DNA of 64,000 nt from Ruegeria sp. HKCCA6707 (GTDB lineage Bacteria > Pseudomonadota > Alphaproteobacteria > Rhodobacterales > Rhodobacteraceae). Under the pieces are notes generated by a model. The model made no database searches. It was not told the origin of the DNA and saw only the letters and a list, made by a program, of their open reading frames with translations. Both the position numbers and the translations under genes were made by a program. Shown here one piece after another: positions 55,615 through 64,000 of this stretch. The first letter of the stretch is position 1; each line of letters opens with the position of its first letter. The stretch is taken from the NCBI RefSeq assembly GCF_013033515.1, contig NZ_WQEG01000005.1:248001-312000 (forward strand), in the 5' to 3' direction.

Positions 55615-56148
55615 TCAGTCCGTACTTATTACGAAGTCCTCTTTCTCCGGGTCATATCGCCACGACACCTTGCTCGGATAATCGTGTGCGGCAAGCTTGA
55701 GTATCTTGACGATCTCTATAAGCGGGACTCGATATACCCATTTTTTCTTCTCGTAATCAGAACTTGTATACAGCCCCTCCCAATTTCGGTCTAAACCACG
55801 ATAGGCGTATGTGAAATCAGCGTGGATAAACTGATTGCATAGAAACATCGGCCCTCGAGTGACGGGTTCCTCGCAATCGAGTTTATATAGCTCCTCAATG
55901 TCGCGGTAGATTAGCCTATGTGGCATTCCATCGAAGGCGCAACGAAACACTTTGGCCTTGTGGTTTTTCATCTTGGACGAAAAACGGTTAGCTTCTGCTA
56001 GTCGTCGGACCATGAACATCGCCACGGTCACATCCTTTTCGAAATTCACTACTAGCCGTTCGCTCCAACGTGGTGGCTTTCTCACCGGCTGGAAGCTTTT
56101 GGCGTAAGCAATCAGATCTTCGCGCCAATAGTGTGATTCAATTACCAT
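55615..56148 (-). CDS. unrecognised protein, upstream partner in tRNA-Ser cassette
   Basis: Predicted protein of 177 residues from ATG 56148 (MVIESHYWREDLI), with GGAA seven bases upstream. It is rich in Trp, Tyr, Arg and Lys. Notable segments are PRWSERLVVNFEKDV, FLCNQFIHADFTYAYR and the C-terminal FVIS. No signal peptide or membrane helix. It precedes the nuclease-like gene on the same strand by 63 bases and shares its lower GC, so the two are probably one transcription unit. No family assigned. Confidence 0.68.
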   Translation of the reverse strand: MVIESHYWREDLIAYAKSFQPVRKPPRWSERLVVNFEKDVTVAMFMVRRLAEANRFSSKMKNHKAKVFRCAFDGMPHRLIYRDIEELYKLDCEEPVTRGPMFLCNQFIHADFTYAYRGLDRNWEGLYTSSDYEKKKWVYRVPLIEIVKILKLAAHDYPSKVSWRYDPEKEDFVISTD

Positions 56149-56353
56149 CAATATGTTCCATGTCGACGCGGTCAACTAACCGCGTATCCGTGAGCTTCTT
56201 TTAGCCTAATTTTCCGTCAACCGGCCTCAAGCCACTACGTCTGTGAACGTTTGAAATAGGCCCAGATTTGGGCAGATACCTTTTTAACGTGCACACCTAC
56301 CTATCGTACCGAGTCAGGTCGCGCTGCATCTTGGGGCAAAGCTTCGGGTGTTT

Positions 56354-57244
56354 CTAACCCAAAAATGTCGAAAGCGCATTGCGCTCTAGCAGATCCTGAA
56401 CCAACGGGTTCGGGAAGCGGCGGCGGAGGGTTATGGCGTAGAATGCTTCTTTGATGCGGGGATGATCTGAGGCTTCTTTCAACCGGCCGGAATTCAACTC
56501 GTCCGTAACCACGATGGGTGCGACAAGGGCGAGGCCGATATCTTCGCGCGCCAACAAGCGCATCATCGCCATATCGTCAACCTCGGCCGCGATTTGCGGT
56601 CGGACGGACAGCCGGCTTGCCATTGCGTCAAAGGCGGTGCGGACGCTGCTGTCGGTTGTCGGCAAAATGAACGGCTGTTCCGCCAGCAATTCGGCAATCG
56701 GGCGATCTCGGCTCAAACGCTCGGGCGTGCCGACGATGCTCACTTCCTGCTCACCAATCTGGTGTGTTTCAAACGGTGTGAGGCTGTCATCCGGCGGGGG
56801 GCGGTTCATCAGAACCAAATCAAGGTTCAGGGTCTCTAACCCTTCCAGCAACTCTGTCGGACTGCCGGATCGCAGGATCACCTCGACATCGATCCGCGAC
56901 AGGATCGGCCTGAGAAACCCGATCTGAAAGTTGCGCGACAGCGTCGCCAGGGCGCCGACGCGCAAGGCTTTTCGATCCTGGAACGAACCGGTGAGGGTCG
57001 CGACAAGCTCTTGCCCTGTCGAGAAAATCGCATCCGCATGATCCAAAGCGATCCGCCCGGCCTCGGTCAGGTGCAACTGCCGCCCGCGCCGTTCAAACAG
57101 ATCGTGGCCAAGACGTTCTTCCAATTGCTTGATCTGCACCGAAAGGGCGGATTGCGACAGGTTCAACCGCTGCGCTGTTCGGGTCAGGTTCCCGTCATGC
57201 GCCACGGCCCAGAAGTATCGCAGGTGGTGATAGTTCAGCGGCAT
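56354..57244 (-). CDS. LysR-family regulator of the dab operon (inferred)
   Basis: LysR regulator of 296 residues. HTH: NYHHLRYFWAVAHDGN, then LNLSQSALSVQIKQLEERLG; the effector domain runs to the end. ATG 57244 is chosen, because starting at 57280 would put the operator palindrome inside the gene. It is divergent from dabB-dabA with 112 bases between starts, and DAB operons are known to be linked to LysR genes. Its effector is unknown; bicarbonate or CO2-fixation metabolites would be natural. Confidence 0.92.
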   Translation of the reverse strand: MPLNYHHLRYFWAVAHDGNLTRTAQRLNLSQSALSVQIKQLEERLGHDLFERRGRQLHLTEAGRIALDHADAIFSTGQELVATLTGSFQDRKALRVGALATLSRNFQIGFLRPILSRIDVEVILRSGSPTELLEGLETLNLDLVLMNRPPPDDSLTPFETHQIGEQEVSIVGTPERLSRDRPIAELLAEQPFILPTTDSSVRTAFDAMASRLSVRPQIAAEVDDMAMMRLLAREDIGLALVAPIVVTDELNSGRLKEASDHPRIKEAFYAITLRRRFPNPLVQDLLERNALSTFLG

Positions 57245-57267
57245 ATCGTTCACAATAATAGAACATA

Positions 57268-57286
57268 AATTCAAGAACAATGAATT
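57268..57286. promoter_or_regulatory. palindromic LysR operator candidate
   Basis: AATTCA-N7-TGAATT, a perfect six-base inverted repeat containing the LysR T-N11-A signature, in the middle of the LysR/dabB divergent gap. Confidence 0.6.
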
Positions 57287-57356
57287 TTTATTGTCAGAAC
57301 ATCTGCCCTAGATGAGGCGAAAGGCGTCCGACCACTGGAAATCAAGGAACCTGTCC

Positions 57357-58907
57357 ATGGCTTACCTCCTTTTACTGTTGCTCAGCCCGTTGCTGCTGAT
57401 ATCCGCCGCGATTTACGCAGCACAACATCCCGGGAAACGCCCCGGCCTGGTGCCGGTATTGACCGAAGCCGCAGCCTTTGCGGCATTCTTGTTGGCGGCT
57501 TTGGCGGCCGCTCTGTTGGTGATGAACGGGTCCGGCACATCGGCCCTGATCGGGTTCTTCGGCATTGGGTTTTCTGTGCGTCTGGACGCGGTAAGCGCAA
57601 TCATGTTGGTGCTGGTCAGCTTTATCGGATGGATCGTGCTGCGGTATTCCAAGACCTACATGGACGGGGAAGAGCACCAGGGTGCTTTCACAAGCTGGAT
57701 GGCGGCAACACTGGCCGCGGTTCTGCTTCTGGTCATGTCTGGCAACCTGTTTCAGCTTTTCGCGACCTGGGTCGCCACCAGTCTGCTGCTGAACCGGCTT
57801 TTGCTGTTTTATCCCGAACGCGCAACTGCCCAGCGCGCGGCGCGCAAGAAGGCCGTGGTTGCGCGGTTGAGCGAGGGCGCATTGGCTGCAGCATTCATCC
57901 TGCTGATCAGCGCCACTGGTACCAGCAATATCGAGACAATCCTCACGACCGCCCAAGCCAATTGGATGACCATGCTGGCCGTGTTGTTGATCGCTGTCGC
58001 AGCCGTGTTGGCCTCGGCGCAGTTCCCATTGCACGGATGGCTGACCGAAGTGATGGAAGCGCCAACGCCGGTCTCGGCCCTGCTGCATGCGGGCGTTATC
58101 AATGCGGGCGGGTTTTTATTGATCCGCTTTGCCGATGTGATGCTGCTGGCCCCCGGCGTGATGGCGCTGCTGGTCATGCTGGGCGGGTTCACCGCGTTGT
58201 TCGGGGGCCTGATCATGTTGACCCAACCGGCGGTGAAAACGTCGCTCGCATGGTCAACGATTGCTCAGATGGGGTTCATGGTCATGCAATGCGGTCTGGC
58301 GTTGTTTCCGCTGGCCTTGCTGCATATCGTGGCCCATTCGCTCTATAAGGCGCACGCGTTCCTCAGTTCTGGCGAAGCCGTACGCAACGTGGCCGCAATC
58401 CGTCGTCCAGGGCCGATTGCCATTCCCAGCGCGCGCAATGTTCTGCAGGCTTTCATTGTTGCGATCCTCATCTATGGCATCGTCGGGCTGATCGTCGGAT
58501 TTGACGGCAAGTCAATTCAGGCCATTGCCTTGGGCGTGATCCTGATCTTTGGCGTGGCTTATCTGCTGGCGCAGGGATTTGCAGATGCAGCCCCGCGTGA
58601 GCTGATGCAGCGGACAGCGGTCTACGCTCTTGTGACTTCCGTCAGCTATTTTGTGCTGCAGGTCATCGCGCAAAATCTGACAGCCGGAGCGCTGCCCGCA
58701 ACGCCAAGCCCCGGCCCGCTGGAATGGGCGCTCATCGTGCTGGCTCTGGTTAGCTTTGGCTGCGTAGCCGTGGCGCAATCTACCTTCCCACTATGGGCTT
58801 CGCATCCTGCAGCTGCGGGCCTGCGCGTTCACTTGACCAACGGACTTTATGCCAACGCAATCTTCGACAAGCTGCTGGACGGATGGTCCAAGCGGTCGGT
58901 TGCCTGA
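57357..58907 (+). CDS. dabB: DAB inorganic-carbon transporter, NuoL-like membrane subunit
   Basis: Membrane subunit of the DAB (DABs accumulate bicarbonate) complex. 516 residues with about 13 hydrophobic segments, in the proton-conducting complex I subunit (NuoL/M) family; typical segments are FPLHGWLTEVMEAPTPVSALLHAG and HIVAHSLYKAHAFL with the conserved Lys and His. It is not part of a nuo operon here but precedes dabA by 12 bases. Cation flow through DabB is thought to drive CO2 hydration by DabA. ATG 57357 has AAGGAAC before it. Confidence 0.93.
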   Translation: MAYLLLLLLSPLLLISAAIYAAQHPGKRPGLVPVLTEAAAFAAFLLAALAAALLVMNGSGTSALIGFFGIGFSVRLDAVSAIMLVLVSFIGWIVLRYSKTYMDGEEHQGAFTSWMAATLAAVLLLVMSGNLFQLFATWVATSLLLNRLLLFYPERATAQRAARKKAVVARLSEGALAAAFILLISATGTSNIETILTTAQANWMTMLAVLLIAVAAVLASAQFPLHGWLTEVMEAPTPVSALLHAGVINAGGFLLIRFADVMLLAPGVMALLVMLGGFTALFGGLIMLTQPAVKTSLAWSTIAQMGFMVMQCGLALFPLALLHIVAHSLYKAHAFLSSGEAVRNVAAIRRPGPIAIPSARNVLQAFIVAILIYGIVGLIVGFDGKSIQAIALGVILIFGVAYLLAQGFADAAPRELMQRTAVYALVTSVSYFVLQVIAQNLTAGALPATPSPGPLEWALIVLALVSFGCVAVAQSTFPLWASHPAAAGLRVHLTNGLYANAIFDKLLDGWSKRSVA

Positions 58908-58919
58908 GAGGAATTTTCC

Positions 58920-61328
58920 ATGTTTGCCAAACTCGAAGTCTACCCCGCCGAACTGCTGGAGCTTGTGTCCGAGGCCAATGAGGCCGCCAAAGCAATCCCG
59001 CCGCTATTCCCTTTGTCTGCCAATGTCGCCGTGAACCCGTTTCTTGGTCAATCAGGCGAGCCGCTTGCCGTAACCGCCGCGCGTCTTGAGCGAACCGCAG
59101 GTACACGGATCATGCCGGAACGCGGGCATTGGGCCAAACAGGTCAAGGCCAATGAGATCACCGAAACTGATCTGAGCGACGCGCTTGTAGCTGCGGCCAC
59201 GCGATTCAATGCGCCAAGCTTGCAGGACATCAAAGACGCGTTGGACTCCGAAACACCGAAACCAGAGGCGTTGCCGACGGTGGCTGAGCTGGCGGCGGAT
59301 GTATCCGGCATCGACTGGCCGGGCTTGATCGAAGATCGCATCGGCGCATGGGCAGCCAGCCATTTCGACCAAGGTCAGGCGCTTTGGCAGCAAGCCAACA
59401 CCGGCGGCACCTTTCATTCCTGGCGCGAGTTCGCCTCACGCGATCTGACGCCGGAAATCCAGGGGCTCAGCGGGTTCTGCGCCTTTGTCGCGGGCACCAA
59501 CCGGTCTCATTGGCGCGCAATGGGCCGGGCGTCCGAGCGGCTGGGCGTTGACACACATGCGGCAAAAACTGCCTTCCACCGCTGGCTCATGACGTTGGGG
59601 GGCTGGGCGCAATACGGTCGGTATTTCCTGTGGCAAGCAGATCTGGACGGCCAACAGGACAGCACAGTGACCGAGCTTTTGGCCATCCGAATGGTGTTTG
59701 ATGAGGCCCTCTTCGATCTCTACAAAGACCAGATTGCCATTCGTTGGGACGAAGTGATTGAGGCGCACAAAGCGCCGGTCACTCCAACCAAGGATCTTGT
59801 GATCGACGCGGTGCTGCAAGACGCATCAGAGCGGGCGCAGCAGCGTGTGCTCGCGCAAACGCTGCTTGGTGGCAATCCGCGTGAAGCCCAGGCGCGGCCC
59901 GAACTTCAGGCCGCATTTTGCATCGACGTTCGGTCTGAAGTGTTCCGGCGGGCCTTGGAAGTGCAGGATGCCAAGATTGAAACCATCGGGTTTGCTGGGT
60001 TCTTTGGTCTGGCCAGCGCCCACAAGGCTGCCGGGTCGGACGTGACCGAAATGCGCGGCCCAGTGTTGCTGCAGGCTGGTGTGACTTCTTGCGCCGCCGA
60101 GCACAAAGCAGACGACCTCAGCCGCCGGTACACGGCGCGTGCCAAACGGGCTTGGGGCCGGTTCAAACTGGCCGCCGTGTCATCCTTTGCCTTTGTCGAA
60201 GCTTCCGGACCTCTTTATGCAGGTAAACTGGTGCGAGACTCCCTTGGACTGAACGCGGCATCCAAGACCGATCCTGCGCCCGCGCTGGACCCTTCGATTG
60301 ATCTTGAGACCCGGGTTGGCATGGCCAAAACTGTGCTTTCAGCGATGTCTCTGACCAAAGAATTCGCACCCGTCGTCCTGTTGGCCGGTCATGGCGCAGA
60401 CGTCACCAACAACCCCCATGAAAGTGCGCTGCAATGCGGGGCTTGCGGAGGATACGCCGGAGACGTGAACGCGCGCCTTCTGGCCGGGCTGTTAAACGAC
60501 CGCGACGTTCAAAACGGGCTGCGCGATCATGGCATCGACATTCCGTCAGACACGGTGTTCCTGCCTGCCCTGCACCACACGACCACTGATCGCATCACGC
60601 TATATGAACAAGACCTGCCAAGCGGAAAGAAGACCCATGCATTGACGCAGGTTAAGTCGTGGCTGGAATCTGCCGGAAATCTGGCACGCGCCGAGCGCAC
60701 CAAACGTCTGCCGCGCGCAAACGGGGCCGCAACGCTGCTCCACCGCGCGCGCGACTGGGCCGAAACGCGGCCCGAATGGGGCCTGGCTGGTTGCCGCGCA
60801 TTTGTCGCCGCCCCGCGCACGCGCACCGATGGCGCTGATCTTTCCGGTCAAGCGTTCCTGCACAACTACGACTGGCATCGCGACGACGAATTCAAGGTGC
60901 TAGAACTGATCATGACCGCGCCAGTTGTCGTTGCCAGTTGGATCAGCCTGCAATACTTCGGCTCAACCGTGGCACCCAATCTGTTCGGTGGTGGCAACAA
61001 ACTGCTGCATAACGTGGTCGGTGGCATCGGCGTACTGGAGGGTAACAACGGGGCGCCGCGTCCCGGATTGCCGTGGCAGTCTGTCCATGACGGGACCGGT
61101 TATCAGCATGATCCCCTTCGCTTGTCCGTGATCATCGAAGCCCCGCATGAAGCCATGACAGACATCTTGGCGCGCCATTCTGGCGTGCGCGAGTTGTTCG
61201 ACAATGGCTGGCTTCACCTGATCGCCATGGATGAGGAAGGTAAGCTTGCCTGGCGATATTCCGGAGACCTGAAGTGGGAGCGCTTCACAGGCTCTGATAG
61301 CGCACCAAGCGCAATCGCGGCCGAGTAA
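58920..61328 (+). CDS. dabA: DAB complex carbonic-anhydrase-like subunit (DUF2309)
   Basis: Cytoplasmic subunit of 802 residues that traps CO2 as bicarbonate. The catalytic zinc site is complete: C334 and D336 in FCIDVRSE, H491 in AGHGAD, and C506 in QCGACGG, with the H to C spacing of 15 seen in Halothiobacillus DabA2. The C-terminal half includes the family segment HNYDWHRDDEFKVLELIMTAP. ATG 58920 has GAGAGGAA before it. The genes form a two-gene operon ending at a terminator. A functional DAB supplies bicarbonate for carboxylases in a heterotroph. Confidence 0.95.
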   Translation: MFAKLEVYPAELLELVSEANEAAKAIPPLFPLSANVAVNPFLGQSGEPLAVTAARLERTAGTRIMPERGHWAKQVKANEITETDLSDALVAAATRFNAPSLQDIKDALDSETPKPEALPTVAELAADVSGIDWPGLIEDRIGAWAASHFDQGQALWQQANTGGTFHSWREFASRDLTPEIQGLSGFCAFVAGTNRSHWRAMGRASERLGVDTHAAKTAFHRWLMTLGGWAQYGRYFLWQADLDGQQDSTVTELLAIRMVFDEALFDLYKDQIAIRWDEVIEAHKAPVTPTKDLVIDAVLQDASERAQQRVLAQTLLGGNPREAQARPELQAAFCIDVRSEVFRRALEVQDAKIETIGFAGFFGLASAHKAAGSDVTEMRGPVLLQAGVTSCAAEHKADDLSRRYTARAKRAWGRFKLAAVSSFAFVEASGPLYAGKLVRDSLGLNAASKTDPAPALDPSIDLETRVGMAKTVLSAMSLTKEFAPVVLLAGHGADVTNNPHESALQCGACGGYAGDVNARLLAGLLNDRDVQNGLRDHGIDIPSDTVFLPALHHTTTDRITLYEQDLPSGKKTHALTQVKSWLESAGNLARAERTKRLPRANGAATLLHRARDWAETRPEWGLAGCRAFVAAPRTRTDGADLSGQAFLHNYDWHRDDEFKVLELIMTAPVVVASWISLQYFGSTVAPNLFGGGNKLLHNVVGGIGVLEGNNGAPRPGLPWQSVHDGTGYQHDPLRLSVIIEAPHEAMTDILARHSGVRELFDNGWLHLIAMDEEGKLAWRYSGDLKWERFTGSDSAPSAIAAE

Positions 61329-61825
61329 CCATTGATCCGTACCGACCATCACAAAAGAGGCGACGAGTAACAACGTCGCCTCGTTTGATCTTTGGTCTCG
61401 ATTGTTTAGGACACGCCGCTAGTAGATCCGGGTTCAAATCTGGTTGGGGCCAAATTCAAGCACAGTCAGGAAAATACCAGCATCGTTCGAACCGAACTAA
61501 AGGGCATTGGTGTTTTCCATCTTGGACAGCTACGAGCACAATCGACCGGAATGTTCTCCTTTCAGGACGACCCAAACAGTCTCGTCCGCGATCTGGAAAC
61601 ATTTCCTAATATCTCGTGAAAAGCCGTCGCCGAATAACAGAAGTGGCTTTTATATATTCTGATTTATCAATATGGTCGAAGTTTGAAGATCCCGGTCAGG
61701 CAGCTGACGACATATTCGCACCGCTGAAAGAACCTCTCCTGCCTGGCAATGCTATATGTTCACGTCTCGTATGTAGCTGCGGCATAGGGATCGCATTTCG
61801 AAAACAGAAAACCAGGAGCTAAGTG
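61329..61825. other. intergenic region after dabA
   Basis: About 500 bases. Beyond the dabA terminator it holds a stretch at 61424-61456 resembling the 3' end of a tRNA (GGGTTCAAATCTGG, then GGGGCCA) but without a full cloverleaf. Short ORFs here have no ribosome sites or recognisable products. AGGAG at 61814-61818 serves the next gene. Confidence 0.5.
61357..61386 (+). terminator. terminator after dabA
   Basis: GAGGCGACG (61357-61365) pairs with CGTCGCCTC (61374-61382), loop of eight, followed by GTTTG. The T-run is short. Confidence 0.7.
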
Positions 61826-62578
61826 ATGCGCAGTTTGAGAAAACCAACAGGGATCGCATTAGGGCTTTCATTGGCGACATTGGCGTCTGCGCCCGTTTCG
61901 GCTCAGCAATCTGATTGGAGCTACGAGGCTTCGGTTTACCTCTTCATGCCTGAGACGGACGTTTCACTGGACACCCGGCTGGGGACGGTGGACGGCAGCC
62001 TGAGCTTTTCCGACGCGCTGGAAAATCTGGACTTTGCCTTTATGGGAGCATTCTCGGCCTCAAATGGACGCTGGTTGGTATTGGCAGATTACAGCTATAC
62101 CGATTTGTCTTTCAGCAACGACACACCCGGCCCGGCCACATCGGGTTTGGACACGTCGTTCACCACGCAATACCTTAGTGGCTATATCGGCTATCGCGCC
62201 TATGACGCGCCCGGTGTTCAGATCGATGCGGTCGGCGGGTTCCGCTGGTTCAGTACGGACACCGTGTTCCAATTGCAGCCCGGGACGGCCCCGGGACGCA
62301 GAGCAACCGCAGATGACAGTTGGACCGACCCGATTGTCGGCGCTCGCGCGCGCGTACAATTCTCTGATAAATGGTCGGGCACCGGGTTCTTTGACTACGG
62401 CGGCTTTCGCAGTGGCAGTGAAACTTGGCAGGTTCTGCTGACAGCGGACTATGCGATAAACGAACGCTGGCTGATCCGCGGTGGTTACAGATACATCTCG
62501 TTCGATCACGAAATCAGTGGGAACGACTTTACGTTCGAGCAGTCGGGGCCACTGTTGGGGGTCACATATCGGTTCTGA
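61826..62578 (+). CDS. outer-membrane beta-barrel protein, unrecognised
   Basis: Exported protein of 250 residues. A signal peptide ends SAPVSAQQ. Alternating aromatic/polar strands follow (YEASVYLFMPETD, LADYSYTDLSF, SGYIGYRAYD, FFDYGGFRSGSE, IRGGYRYISFDHE), ending in a terminal Phe (GVTYRF), the usual beta-barrel signal. It resembles small porin-like or OmpW-type barrels, but the family is not certain. ATG 61826 has AGGAG eight bases upstream; GTG 61823 is an alternative. Confidence 0.8.
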   Translation: MRSLRKPTGIALGLSLATLASAPVSAQQSDWSYEASVYLFMPETDVSLDTRLGTVDGSLSFSDALENLDFAFMGAFSASNGRWLVLADYSYTDLSFSNDTPGPATSGLDTSFTTQYLSGYIGYRAYDAPGVQIDAVGGFRWFSTDTVFQLQPGTAPGRRATADDSWTDPIVGARARVQFSDKWSGTGFFDYGGFRSGSETWQVLLTADYAINERWLIRGGYRYISFDHEISGNDFTFEQSGPLLGVTYRF

Positions 62579-62597
62579 AATCGGGCGCAGACCAAGA

Positions 62598-63548
62598 TCA
62601 ATCGATCTTGTTTCGCTGCATCTGTGGTGTGATGCCGAAATTCGCGCGGTAGACGCGCGAAAAATGGCCCGGGTTTTCGAAGCCGCAGGCGATGGCCACA
62701 TCAGTGACCGAGGCCTCGGATTGCAAAAGCAGGTTGCGGGCGCGATCCAGTCGCATTTCCATAAAGTACTTTTTGGGTGACGCATTCAGGTATTTGCCGA
62801 ACAACCGCTCTAGTTGACGGGTGGAAATACCCAGATCTGCAGCAATCTCGGACGGAGAAACTGGGTTCTCGATCCGGGCCTGCATAGTCTGAATCGCTTT
62901 GGCCAGATGCGCATTGCGCATCCCGTTGCGCGACTGTAGCGAGACGCGTTGTTCGGCCGTGGCGTTGCGCACGGCATTATAGACCATTTGGTCGGCCACA
63001 GCGACCGCAAGGTCCCCGCCATGATCCTGTTCGATTAGATGCAACATTAGATCAGCTGTCGCCGTGCCGCCCGACGCGGTGATGTGCTTTTCGTCGGCCA
63101 CAAACACACTGCGCACCAGATTCACCTCGGGAAAGGCTTCCATGAAACTGTCGTGATATTCCCAATGGATCGCAGCCTGCATTTCGTCCAGAAACCCTGC
63201 CTCGGCCAACAGCCAGGCCCCCGAACACAAAGCCCCGATATTTGCCCCACGGACGCGCTCGCGACGCAGGGCCGCAAGCAACCGGCGGCTGACATGATCG
63301 CGCATATTGATGCCCGACAGCACAAACAGCCGATCGCTTTTTCCAATCGCATCCAACCCACCCTGCACCAACGTCACGGTGCCGTTCGAACAGGTTGCTG
63401 TTTCTCCATTCTCGGACACAAAAGCCCATTCATACAGGTCTTGGCCACTGACCAGGTTGGCGATGCGCAACGGCTCGACGGCGCAGGAAAACGCGAGGTG
63501 CGAAAACTCTTCCACCAGCAAGAACACAAATCGCTGTGTCCGGGACAT
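62598..63548 (-). CDS. GlxA-family AraC-type transcriptional regulator
   Basis: Regulator of 316 residues. N-terminal DJ-1/PfpI-like domain (about 10-170, with GALCSGAWLLAEAG holding the nucleophile-elbow Cys), followed by an AraC double HTH (about 215-316: SPSEIAADLGISTRQLERLF and DVAIACGFENPGHFSRVYRANFG). ATG 63548 follows AGAGGTGCGTC. It is divergent from the DapA-family gene at the window edge, which it may control. Ligand unknown; GlxA relatives control quaternary-amine and glutarate catabolism. Confidence 0.92.
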   Translation of the reverse strand: MSRTQRFVFLLVEEFSHLAFSCAVEPLRIANLVSGQDLYEWAFVSENGETATCSNGTVTLVQGGLDAIGKSDRLFVLSGINMRDHVSRRLLAALRRERVRGANIGALCSGAWLLAEAGFLDEMQAAIHWEYHDSFMEAFPEVNLVRSVFVADEKHITASGGTATADLMLHLIEQDHGGDLAVAVADQMVYNAVRNATAEQRVSLQSRNGMRNAHLAKAIQTMQARIENPVSPSEIAADLGISTRQLERLFGKYLNASPKKYFMEMRLDRARNLLLQSEASVTDVAIACGFENPGHFSRVYRANFGITPQMQRNKID

Positions 63549-63925
63549 TGACGCACCTCTTTCTGACATCACATGCGATCCTTACGCTATTTCGAGAATA
63601 CGAAATCAATCCAGTCCAAAACAACATCATCCTAATGAGTTGTTCTAAGGCCTTATTGTCTTGCAGATTCTTTGCTTGCGGACATGACTCTTCGCGACTT
63701 GCGATGTGTCGGTTTCTGTACCGAGGGGTGCGTTTTATGCGAAACCTTTTGCAATCAATGCACTCACAATCAGGCAACGCCGGGACACTGCGATATTGCG
63801 CGGGTTCGCACGGCACGTGATTGCAACCCCGAACAGCCGGAAATGGGAGACCAGATGCAGGCTGCATGACGAAGCGCAGATTATCCTGACAGACGAACTC
63901 AATTCCATCCGGTATGAGGACATAA
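63549..63925. other. divergent control region between glxA-like gene and dapA-family gene
   Basis: 377 bases without a clear gene. A short frame at about 63684-63866 encodes a Cys-rich peptide (see findings) but has no ribosome site and no recognised family. GAGGAC precedes the ATG at 63926. Confidence 0.45.
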
Positions 63926-64000
63926 ATGACCCCCGTGTTCAAATTTGAAGGGATCTACACCCCTCTGGTGACCCCGTATCACGACGATGGCAGCGTCAAT
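63926..64000 (+). CDS. dihydrodipicolinate synthase/N-acetylneuraminate lyase family protein (partial)
   Basis: Only the first 25 codons are present before the window ends. They read MTPVFKFEGIYTPLVTPYHD, the standard N terminus of the DapA/NanA aldolase family (GIYTPLVTP). Which aldolase it is cannot be told. A GAGGACAT precedes ATG 63926. It is divergent from the GlxA-type regulator, suggesting a substrate-induced catabolic gene. Confidence 0.75.
   Translation, partial: MTPVFKFEGIYTPLVTPYHDDGSVN

Noticed and set aside
54091..56353. Search for a direct repeat of the tRNA-Ser 3' end as an attachment site for the cassette
   Set aside because: No copy of the tRNA tail was seen to the right of the cassette, and no integrase gene is present.
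1..64000. CRISPR arrays or insertion sequences
   Set aside because: No regularly spaced repeats and no transposase or Cas motifs were seen.

Overview
The window looks like a chromosomal segment of a GC-rich marine alphaproteobacterium of the order Rhodobacterales (Roseobacter group). This rests on the protein families and their order: the rsmE / acetyltransferase / gshA cluster facing ubiA, a chloroplast-type GshA, COQ9 next to rpsU, hemE divergent from hemC, pyrB linked to a degenerate pyrC and plsY, and a DABs-type CO2 transporter. The assignment is inferred from family knowledge, not from a search.

Layout. 1-5.0 kb: an RND efflux pump (adaptor plus permease, minus strand). 5.0-7.5 kb: moaB, then an overlapping UDG / metallophosphoesterase / LysE-type exporter operon. 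7.6-12.7 kb (plus strand): a secreted cysteine-rich repeat protein, then pyrB, three small PH-like or membrane proteins, a pyrC-type pseudoenzyme, plsY and a small protein, mostly with 1-4 base overlaps. 12.9-16.6 kb: a YHS-domain protein, two quinone oxidoreductases, a COQ9-like protein and rpsU. 16.9-25.8 kb: a CAP-RTX exoprotein, PPK2, a CPBP protease, an Lrp regulator facing alanine dehydrogenase, a GC-rich palindromic element, MscS, a GST, YtoQ, and a methyltransferase facing a LysR regulator. 25.9-34.4 kb (minus strand): pheT, an esterase, a small membrane protein, pheS, gshA, a membrane protein, a GNAT and rsmE. 34.5-37.7 kb (plus strand): ubiA, an OmpA-family protein and a coiled-coil membrane protein. 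37.7-47 kb: moaE-moaD-pgsA, a DMT exporter, uvrC, an SDR, a Ca/Na antiporter, a zinc-ribbon peptide, an S49 peptidase and an ABC-2 exporter. 47-50 kb: a CoA-transferase/racemase, hemE and hemC. 50.4-53.7 kb: a CHASE2-guanylate/adenylate cyclase with a FecR-domain partner. 54.0 kb: tRNA-Ser(GCT), followed by a two-gene AT-richer cassette (54.3-56.2 kb) of unrecognised proteins. 56.3-61.3 kb: a LysR regulator divergent from dabB-dabA. 61.8-64 kb: an outer-membrane barrel-like protein, a GlxA-type AraC regulator and the start of a DapA-family gene cut by the window edge.

Most of the window is housekeeping: pyrimidine, haem, glutathione, ubiquinone, molybdopterin and phospholipid synthesis, Phe-tRNA charging and DNA repair. 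The accessory parts are the tRNA-Ser-linked cassette, the DAB operon, the CAP-RTX exoprotein, the cysteine-repeat protein and the FecR/cyclase pair. The best candidate for an undescribed system is the pair at 54343-56148. It lies next to a tRNA gene, its GC is clearly lower than the neighbours', and the larger protein carries a PD-(D/E)XK nuclease-like core. All function there is inferred. No database or structure search could be run.
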